NCBI RefSeq assembly: GCF_002902905.1
Contig: NZ_CP026124.1
Coordinates: 1,984,001-2,048,000 of the forward strand
From: Achromobacter sp. AONIH1
Lineage (GTDB): Bacteria > Pseudomonadota > Gammaproteobacteria > Burkholderiales > Burkholderiaceae_B
DNA length: 64,000 bases
Direction of reading: 5' to 3'
How positions within the stretch are numbered: the first letter of the stretch is position 1; every line of letters begins with the position of its first letter. Below are positions 58,008-64,000 of this stretch, piece after piece. Made by a program: the position numbers and the translations under genes. The notes beneath the pieces are model-generated. The model worked only from the letters and a program-made list of their open reading frames with translations, had not been told where the DNA came from and did not search any database.

Positions 58008-59220
58008 GTGAATTCAGACGGTCAGTGCAACACCCTCTTGAAAGTCTGATGAGTAGAGGTGTGCAATGGTCCGTATTTACGGTGCCATGACCGCAGAGAG
58101 GAAGTCTCGGGTCTGGGATCTGTGGCGCAAGGGGACCCCGATGAGCTCCATTGCACGCGACGTTGCCAAGCCTCCCGCGACCGTTTTTTCATATCTTCTG
58201 TACCTCGGAGGCATCATGTCTCGGACTAGGACGCGCCGTGCCGAATGCCTATCCACAGAAGAGCGAGAGTCGATCTCTCGGGGACTGGCCGGTGGTGCGA
58301 GTTGTCGAGCTATTGGTCGCGAGTTGAGCCGGTCAGCATCGACGATCTCGAGAGAGGTGCGTCGCAACGGCGGGCCGGCGAAGTACCGGGCGTACGATGC
58401 TGAAAAGCAATTTTTGAAGCGTGGTCGGCGCCCGAAGCCTTACTTGCTATCCAGTGAGCCTGAGCTGCGCGATATCGTGACACGTTTGTTGGAAGCTGAC
58501 TGTTCGCCCGAACAGATTTCAGGATGGCTGAAACGCCAATCTCCTGACGGAAAGACGATGTGAATTTCTCACGAAACAAGCTATCGATCCCTGTTTGTTC
58601 AAGCTCGCGGCGTCCTTCGAGAAGAAAAAAAAAGCACCAGCGAACCCAGCGAACGTTTCGCCATGCCAGACCCCATCAGGCAGCCAGGTCAGGTGGAATT
58701 CCCCACGGTATCTCAATTCGTTCTCGTCCTGCGCAGATCGAAGACCGCGCATTGCCAGGGCATTGGGAAGGCGATCTTATTGTGGGAGCAAATCAGAGCG
58801 CTATCGCCACGATCGTCGACAGAAGTACGCGGTTCACCGTGCTTTGCAAGATCAAGGACAAGCGGGCCGAAACCGTCACTCGAGCCCTTGTTGAGCAGAT
58901 GCGCCAGCTTCCTGTTCAACCAAGGAGAAGCCTGATCTGGGACCGCGGGGTTGAGTTGTCTGCGCACAGGCACTTTAGTACTGCTACGAATATGGCCGTC
59001 TACTTCTGCGATCCGTGCAGCCCGTGGCAGCTAGGCAACAACGAAAATACAAATGACCTGCTACGCCAATACTTACCAAAAAAGCAGGCTTGGCCAACTA
59101 TACGCAGTGCGAGCTTGATGACGTTGCCGCCAAGCTAAACTCCCGCCCCAGAAAAACGTTGGGGTTCAAGACCCCGGCCGAAGCGCTGGACGCAATGTTG
59201 CACTGACCGTCTGAATCCAC
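58008..59220 (+). mobile_element. IS30-family insertion sequence (inactive copy)
   Basis: Bounded by inverted repeats: 58012-58032 and 59196-59216 are exact reverse complements (ATTCAGACGGTCAGTGCAAC plus A), extendable to 25 bp (58008-58032/59196-59220) with one mismatch. Length is about 1.21 kb, normal for the family. One transposase frame fills it and is broken. I see no convincing 2-3 bp target duplication. Confidence 0.88.
58066..59206 (+). pseudogene. IS30-family transposase, disrupted
   Basis: The N-terminal DNA-binding part is intact: TAERKSRVWDLWRKGTP, LSTEERESISRGLA and SRSASTISREVRRNGG. A TGA at 58561 then interrupts the frame (KTM-stop-ISHETSYRSLF). A shift follows near an A9 run at 58625-58633. 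The catalytic domain continues with GHWEGDLIVG, SLIWDRGVEL and SPWQLGNNENTNDLL, which carry the DDE residues. A second shift near 59085 leads to KLNSRPRKTLGFKTPAEALD and the stop at 59206. It is not expected to be active. Confidence 0.88.
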
Positions 59221-59647
59221 GCGGACCAATTCGGGGCTAGGGTCAATACCAATAAGGTTGCGACCAAGATCTGTCCTACGACTAAAGTCTGATGTCGCGG
59301 GCTGGCAATGCTGCTATTGTGCGTCCGCCACGGACTAGGGTCTGTGCGCGCGGTGGATGCGCGGCCGCATCATGAAAAAGAAATTGCGAAATTAATTTCA
59401 TCGCAGATTTCAATATATATCGAATTTGTGCCTATATAAATTGAATTAATTTCGGCCTTGGGGTTTTCCATGAAATGCAGGGTAAACACCGGCTGGGATT
59501 CGAGTGTTCCTGAAAATACCCGGTGCTATGCTCCGCTCCCGGAATTTGCAGCACCGATATGCAGCCTTTAGTACGAATCTGATCCGCCACGGATTGTCAT
59601 GGTCCATGCGCGGCGCCATATGGTCTTGTCGTTTGCGTCTTGATTCC
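59221..59647. other. AT-rich leader of the LuxR-type regulator
   Basis: This 427-base gap has no supported gene. From 59370 to 59460 it is unusually AT-rich (runs such as AATTAATTTC, twice, and TATATATCGAATTTG), which suggests the promoter/regulatory region of the downstream regulator or the edge of acquired DNA. A reading frame from 59504 joins the regulator in phase but lacks family similarity. Confidence 0.5.
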
Positions 59648-60325
59648 ATGTCCATGCAACCGCCCACCTTCGACTTCGTGCTGCGCCAGCCCGTACTGTT
59701 GATCGGTGCGGAGCCGCTGGCGCGGCGCCGGCTGGAAGGCCTCCTGCTGCAGTTCGGCTACGAGCCGGAATCGCTATGTTCCGCCGGGTCGATGGCCGAG
59801 GCCCGGGCCAGCTTATCCCGGCAGCCCGCGTCCGTGGCGCTGGTGGACCCGGACCTGCCGGACGGCAACGGCATGGACCTGATCTCCGAGATGTACGCGG
59901 CCAATCCCGACATGACGATCGTGGTGGTGTCGGCCTGGCGTTTCGAGGAAGACGTGCTGGCCGCGCTGCGCGCCGGCGCCTCGGGCTATGTGTTCAAGGA
60001 GCGCGACGACATCGAGGTCGGCGCCGCCATCCGCAGCGCGCTGAGCGGCGGGGCGCCGCTGGATCCCTTCGTGACGCGCCGCCTGATCCAGGAATTCCGG
60101 GGCCCGCCGGTGGAACTGCCCGACGCGGCGGGGCCCCTGAGTCCGCGCGAGAGCCAGATCCTGAGCCTGGTGGCCGCGGGCCTGGGCAACCGCGAGATCG
60201 CCGAACAGCTGCATCTGTCGCGCTACACCGTCGAGCGCCATATCAAGCACATCTACCGCAAGCTGCTGGTGTCGTCCCGCACGAAAGCCGTGCACGCCGC
60301 ACGCGCGCACGGCTGGTTGGATTAA
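59648..60325 (+). CDS. LuxR-type (NarL/FixJ) response regulator
   Basis: A 225-residue response regulator. The receiver (about residues 10-125) has the phosphoacceptor aspartate in VALVDPDLPDG, the switch serine in IVVVSAWR and the lysine in SGYVFKERDD. The N-terminal acidic pair is reduced to one glutamate (LLIGAEPLARRR). The C-terminal LuxR helix-turn-helix is LSPRESQILSLVAAGLGNREIAEQL and VERHIKHIYRKL. No histidine kinase is adjacent. It is upstream of the SapC/TolC genes, so it may control them. ATG 59648 or 59654 is the start. Confidence 0.88.
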   Translation: MSMQPPTFDFVLRQPVLLIGAEPLARRRLEGLLLQFGYEPESLCSAGSMAEARASLSRQPASVALVDPDLPDGNGMDLISEMYAANPDMTIVVVSAWRFEEDVLAALRAGASGYVFKERDDIEVGAAIRSALSGGAPLDPFVTRRLIQEFRGPPVELPDAAGPLSPRESQILSLVAAGLGNREIAEQLHLSRYTVERHIKHIYRKLLVSSRTKAVHAARAHGWLD

Positions 60326-60564
60326 GCACATTCCCTATTCGAATTTAAAGACCAGTCTGAGCAGAAATACCCAATTTCAGGCATAGACGGCTGGCGACAG
60401 GATTCGTTCTAATTGTTTCTAATCTTAATGAGGCCCGGTGAGATTCGGGCGGCAGTCTTGCGCGTGGGAATGGCGGAAATCCGGGGGTTTCCAATAATCG
60501 CGCGGCGCGCGCCACATTCATGTCGGCGAAAAGACACGTAACAGTTTTACAGGGGGTTTACCAA

Positions 60565-61356
60565 ATGTCCGCAACCGCTTTTTACGAACGCGCCGTGGCG
60601 CTGGACCGCGCCGCGCACCAAGACACGAAGATCCAGATCCAGCCGGATCACTATGCCTTCGCCCGCGACACCAACGCGCTGCCCATCGCCGCCAGCGAGT
60701 TCGCCGACGCCGGCCGCCACTATCCCATCGTCTTCGTGGGCGACGAGCACAACAATTTCCACGTCGCCGTGCTGCTGGGCCTGGAAGATCGCTCCAATCT
60801 CTTCGTGACGCCGGACGGCATGTGGCAGGCGGACACCTATGTGCCGGCCTTCGCGCGCCGCTATCCCTTCGTGCTGGGCACCACGTCCGAGGCCGAACGC
60901 CTGGCGGTGTGCATCGACGAGTCCTATCCCGGCATCAACAGCGCCGAGGGCGTGGCGCTGTTCGAGGACGGCAAGGAAACCGGCTACCTGACGCAGATGA
61001 TGGAATTCCTGCGCGTCTTCCAGGGCGAGATGGAGCTGACCAAGCAGATGGCGCAGCGCCTGAACGAACTGGGCCTGCTGACGGCCAAGACCATCACCAT
61101 CTCGCAGGCCGACGGCGAGCGCTACCTGAGCGGCTTCTGGGTCGTGGACGACCAGAAGTTCGCCGGCCTGGACGACGTGCGCGTGGTCGAGCTGCAGCGC
61201 GCCGGCATCCTGCGTCTGATCGAGCTGCACCGAGCTTCGCTCGGCAACGTGCCGCGCCTGGCGGCGATGCTGGACGACCAGCGTCGCCAGCGCGCCCAGC
61301 AGCAGGAGGAAGTCTCGTCCTCCACCGACGCCGCGCCGCGGCAAGCGGCGGCCTGA
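60565..61356 (+). CDS. SapC-family protein
   Basis: A 263-residue protein of the SapC family (named from the Campylobacter S-layer locus). Typical segments are YPIVFVGDEHNNFHVAVLLGLE, VPAFARRYPFVLG, LAVCIDESYPGI and FEDGKETGYLTQMMEFL. It has no signal peptide or membrane segment, and a glutamine-rich C-terminus. AGGGGG at 60551 supports the ATG at 60565. In Campylobacter fetus sapC lies next to type I secretion genes, so an accessory role in secretion is plausible. The 239-base leader probably carries the operon promoter. Confidence 0.85.
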   Translation: MSATAFYERAVALDRAAHQDTKIQIQPDHYAFARDTNALPIAASEFADAGRHYPIVFVGDEHNNFHVAVLLGLEDRSNLFVTPDGMWQADTYVPAFARRYPFVLGTTSEAERLAVCIDESYPGINSAEGVALFEDGKETGYLTQMMEFLRVFQGEMELTKQMAQRLNELGLLTAKTITISQADGERYLSGFWVVDDQKFAGLDDVRVVELQRAGILRLIELHRASLGNVPRLAAMLDDQRRQRAQQQEEVSSSTDAAPRQAAA

Positions 61357-61370
61357 GCCTGGCGGCTGGC

Positions 61371-62225
61371 ATGACGACCGCGACGCTGACACCGGCGCCC
61401 GGCGCCGGCGACGAACAGGTGCACATCCCCCTGCATACCTTGCGGGGGGAGCGCCGCCTCTGGGCGGACCGCCTGTTGTCGCTGTTCAAGGACAAGCAGA
61501 TCGACGGCGTCGAATGGTCGATGAAGTTCTCGGCCGCCGGCCTGGTCGGCAACCGCTTCCTGCTCGGCGTGCGTCGCGAGCATTGGCGCCAGCTGGATTT
61601 CTCGACGCTGTCGCGCCAGCTGGCCATTCCGCAGTCCCTGTGGCTGCGGGTGATGCAGGACATGGAGCAGGCGCGCGCCATGTTCTTCGCCTACGAGCCG
61701 GACATCGGCGACGGCGGCACCTATCGCATCTACCTGGAATTCATGCCCGCGCCCGAGGCGTTGCGCCAGCACGGCGTGTTGCCGCTGGGCTGCGGCTACA
61801 AGTGGCATCCGGAAGATGAGAGCGTGGCGGCCGTCACGGCCTATCGCATGCGGCATCTCGACAGCCGCGCCGCCTTCGAAGGGCATCTGCAAGCTTATCT
61901 GGAGCGGCTGGCCCTGCCGGTGCTCCGAGGAACGGCCCGGGACGTCATCGCCCGCGCCGCCGAGGCCGCCGATCCGGCGGGCTTCATGTTCCTGGAAGTG
62001 GACGAGGCCGACACCCGGCGCGACTCCTTCACCGTGACTTTCCGTGGCGCGCATCTGCCGCTGCGCGATTTCATTCCCGATCTGTTGCGCCTGGCCGGGA
62101 GCCTCGCCTTGCCCGAGAGCGAGGTGCTGGCCCTGCTGGTGCCCGACGAGCCGCGCAGCCTCTACAGCCTGGCGGCCGGCACGGCGCGGGACGGACATGA
62201 GTTCCTCACTGTTTACTATGACTGA
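61371..62225 (+). CDS. Protein of unknown function in the SapC/TolC locus
   Basis: A 284-residue protein that I do not recognise. It is predicted soluble and cytoplasmic: no signal peptide, no membrane segment. Notable stretches are PLHTLRGERRLWADRLLSL, GVEWSMKFSAAGLVGNRFLLG, YKWHPEDESVAAVTAYRMRH, and GFMFLEVDEADTRRDSFTVTF. It starts 14 bases after the SapC stop and its last codons overlap the next gene's ATG at 62218, so it is clearly part of one operon. I infer a job in the same export or modification process. Confidence 0.75.
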   Translation: MTTATLTPAPGAGDEQVHIPLHTLRGERRLWADRLLSLFKDKQIDGVEWSMKFSAAGLVGNRFLLGVRREHWRQLDFSTLSRQLAIPQSLWLRVMQDMEQARAMFFAYEPDIGDGGTYRIYLEFMPAPEALRQHGVLPLGCGYKWHPEDESVAAVTAYRMRHLDSRAAFEGHLQAYLERLALPVLRGTARDVIARAAEAADPAGFMFLEVDEADTRRDSFTVTFRGAHLPLRDFIPDLLRLAGSLALPESEVLALLVPDEPRSLYSLAAGTARDGHEFLTVYYD

Positions 62226-63822
62226 TCTCCATCGATACACCATGCGCCGCCGGCGCTGGATGACGCCGGCAGCCCTGGCCGCCATGCTGGGGCTGACGGC
62301 CTGCGCCGCGCGCGCGCCGCAGCAGACCGAAGCCACCCCCGCGCAGATACAGACCGACGCGGGCCTGCTGCGCACCGATCCGGTGGGGCCGCAGGAGCGC
62401 GACCACGCGCTGCCCGCGCCCAGCGCCCGCATGGACCAGGTGGCGGCCTTGCCGGCGCCGCGCTTCGACGACAAGACGCAGCTGCCCGCGCCGGCCGCGT
62501 ACCGGGCCGACGAGATGCCTGCCTACAACGCCGCCGAGCTGCCGGCGCAGGCGGATCCCATGACGCTGGATCAGGTCTACATGATGGCGCTGCAGAACGA
62601 TCCGCAGCTGCGCGGCGCCTACCAGGAACTGCAGGCGGTGGGCTATGGCGTGATGGCGGCCCGCGCCGGGCTGCTGCCCAGCGTGACGGGCGAGGCCAAC
62701 CGCTCGCGCGTCAAGCAGAACGTGATCAACAGCCAGAACGCCGTCTACCAGACCGGCCAGGCCAACTGGAACGAGAACGGCTGGGCGCTGACCCTGACCC
62801 AGCCCATCCTGGACCTGGGCGCCTTCCACAAGTGGCGCCAGTCGCAGGAAGCCGAGCGCAAGGAAGTGGCCAGCTACGCCTATGCCCAGCAGGACCTGAT
62901 GCTGCGCACGGCCACCGCCTACCTGAGCATCCTGGCCGCCCAGGACCAGATCGAGCTGACCGAGGCCGAGCGCAACACCACCCAGAAACAGATGGAGCTG
63001 GTGCGCGCGCGCTACCGCAGCGGCCAGGAAACCGAGGTGGGCGTGAGCGAGGTGCAGGCCCGCCTGGACCTGCAGGAGGCCAACACGCTGCTGGCCCGCC
63101 ACGACTACCTGGACAAGCAACAGGGCCTGCAGGAAATCATCGGCTACGGCAACGTCAGGCTGCACCGCGTGCGCAAGGACCTGCCCATGGCCGTGCCACA
63201 GCCCAACGACGTGCAGGTCTGGCTGCGCACCGCGCTGGAGCAGAACTGGTCGATCCGCGCGGCCTCGGCCGCCGTGGCCGTGGCCGAGAAGGAAGTATCG
63301 GTGCAGCGCGCCGGCTACTACCCGAGCATGGCGCTGCGCGCCTCGACCGGCCGCAACGAGACCGGCGGCAGCCTGTTCGGCGGCGGCAGCACCGTCGGCG
63401 ACACCCGCGTCACGCTGAACCTGAGCGTGCCCATCTTCCAGAGCGGCTACACCTACGGCATGAGCCATGCCGCCGCCAGCCGGCTGGGCGCGGCCTCGTC
63501 CGAACTCAGCCTGGCGCGCCGCAAGGTGCAGCGCCAGGTGTTTTCCTCGTTCCAGAACATCGTCATCGGCATGGACCGCATCAAGGCGCTGAACAGCTCG
63601 GTGCAGTCGTTCGAGCTGGCGCTCAGGCAAAAGGAAGAAGGCTTCAAGGCCGGCCTGAACGACGTCGTCAGCGTGCTGGACGCGACGCGCAATCTTTACA
63701 ACGCCAAGCGGCAGCAGGCCGAGGCGGGATACAACTTCGTGCTGGACGGGCTGAAGCTCAAGCAGGCGGCGGGAACCTTGAACGCGGCGGACATCGCGGC
63801 GATCAGCCAGCAGATCCTGTAG
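62218..63822 (+). CDS. TolC-family outer-membrane factor (lipoprotein), type I secretion
   Basis: An outer-membrane channel protein of about 534 residues. The N-terminus RRRRWMTPAALAAMLGLTACAA is a lipoprotein signal with lipobox LTAC. A proline/alanine-rich segment of about 100 residues follows, then two OEP repeats: LDQVYMMALQNDPQLRGAYQELQAV, and the second from about 330 (ALEQNWSIRAASAAVAVAEKEV). It ends ISQQIL. Start 62218 overlaps the upstream gene; ATG 62242 is an alternative. The genes upstream and the cut gene downstream suggest a type I secretion system. Confidence 0.92.
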   Translation: MTDLHRYTMRRRRWMTPAALAAMLGLTACAARAPQQTEATPAQIQTDAGLLRTDPVGPQERDHALPAPSARMDQVAALPAPRFDDKTQLPAPAAYRADEMPAYNAAELPAQADPMTLDQVYMMALQNDPQLRGAYQELQAVGYGVMAARAGLLPSVTGEANRSRVKQNVINSQNAVYQTGQANWNENGWALTLTQPILDLGAFHKWRQSQEAERKEVASYAYAQQDLMLRTATAYLSILAAQDQIELTEAERNTTQKQMELVRARYRSGQETEVGVSEVQARLDLQEANTLLARHDYLDKQQGLQEIIGYGNVRLHRVRKDLPMAVPQPNDVQVWLRTALEQNWSIRAASAAVAVAEKEVSVQRAGYYPSMALRASTGRNETGGSLFGGGSTVGDTRVTLNLSVPIFQSGYTYGMSHAAASRLGAASSELSLARRKVQRQVFSSFQNIVIGMDRIKALNSSVQSFELALRQKEEGFKAGLNDVVSVLDATRNLYNAKRQQAEAGYNFVLDGLKLKQAAGTLNAADIAAISQQIL

Positions 63823-63848
63823 TCCTGCCTGGCGGCATGAACAGACAG

Positions 63849-63869
63849 GGCCATCCCGGCGGGATGGCC
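63849..63869 (+). terminator. Hairpin after the TolC-family gene
   Basis: GGCCATCCC-GGC-GGGATGGCC, a 9-bp stem followed by ATTTCC. With only three U residues it is a weak terminator or an attenuator within the operon. Confidence 0.5.
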
Positions 63870-63922
63870 ATTTCCGATCTAGGCCGGAACGGATCCGGCG
63901 ACATTGAACATCGGGTAGCGAT

Positions 63923-64000
63923 ATGAGCATCAAGAAACTGGCGCGCAAACTCTGGACCGGCCGTTCCTCCCGCGAGGTGCAGCAATCCCTGTTCCGGCGA
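63923..64000 (+). CDS. N-terminal fragment of a gene cut by the window edge
   Basis: The frame starts at ATG 63923 and stays open to the end of the window (26 codons: MSIKKLARKLW and a basic stretch). The start codon is preceded by only a weak ribosome binding site. The position after a TolC-family gene suggests a type I secretion component or substrate, but nothing in these residues identifies it. Confidence 0.5.
   Translation, partial: MSIKKLARKLWTGRSSREVQQSLFRR

Noticed and set aside
58561..58640. Programmed frameshift in the IS30 transposase at the A9 run
   Set aside because: An in-frame TGA lies upstream of the A run and a second shift lies downstream, so decay or error explains it better than programming.

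Overview
The window is about 64 kb of high-GC DNA from a betaproteobacterium, most likely Alcaligenaceae (Bordetella or Achromobacter type). The signs are two Bug-type periplasmic binding proteins, many LysR regulators transcribed divergently from small acyl-CoA operons, the folK-pcnB-HAD-hda and purM blocks typical of Burkholderiales, and autotransporter debris. I assign no species.

Layout. 0-9.2 kb: two acyl-CoA catabolic operons. The first pairs a thiolase-fold protein with a DUF35 partner and has two acyl-CoA dehydrogenases and a PaaG-like hydratase/isomerase. The second is a LysR-controlled hydratase, class III CoA-transferase and CitE-like lyase set whose logic fits itaconate or another C5-dicarboxylate. 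9.3-12.1 kb: nadA-nadB, with a perfect palindrome upstream of nadA. 12.3-25.5 kb: housekeeping genes (PfkB kinase, folK, pcnB, HAD phosphatase, hda, purM, miaA, mutL, dedA, amiC, tsaE, fumC), separated by strong bidirectional terminators. 25.7-35.8 kb: an AEC transporter, an orphan Bug protein, a LysR regulator, ggt, and a CoA-transferase/Bug/acyl-CoA dehydrogenase set with its own LysR gene. 35.9-47.2 kb: purU, an FAD oxidoreductase, a flavin reductase, pdxH, a ChaC-like protein, an MFS exporter, a macA-macB-outer membrane factor operon and tcdA. 47.2-50.6 kb: a Rieske aromatic oxygenase (ferredoxin, beta and alpha subunits) with a divergent NahR-like regulator and no reductase gene.

50.6-59.6 kb is an accessory region. 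It holds wrecks of three insertion sequences (IS5, IS3 and IS30 families), an autotransporter fragment and a D-amino-acid dehydrogenase remnant. These lie among intact cargo genes: an ArsR/SRPBCC pair, a flavodoxin, a YjaB-like acetyltransferase, an aspartate-semialdehyde dehydrogenase, a DUF2938 membrane protein and a small unknown. Base and codon use there is less GC-rich than in the flanks.

59.6-64 kb begins a secretion-type locus: a LuxR-type response regulator, a SapC-family protein, a protein I do not recognise, a TolC-family lipoprotein and a gene cut by the window edge.

A family of about 72-bp intergenic repeats occurs five times. Four copies have a constant orientation at the 3' end of a gene, and one of these has been read into the C-terminus of the oxygenase alpha subunit. 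I saw no rRNA, tRNA or CRISPR array.
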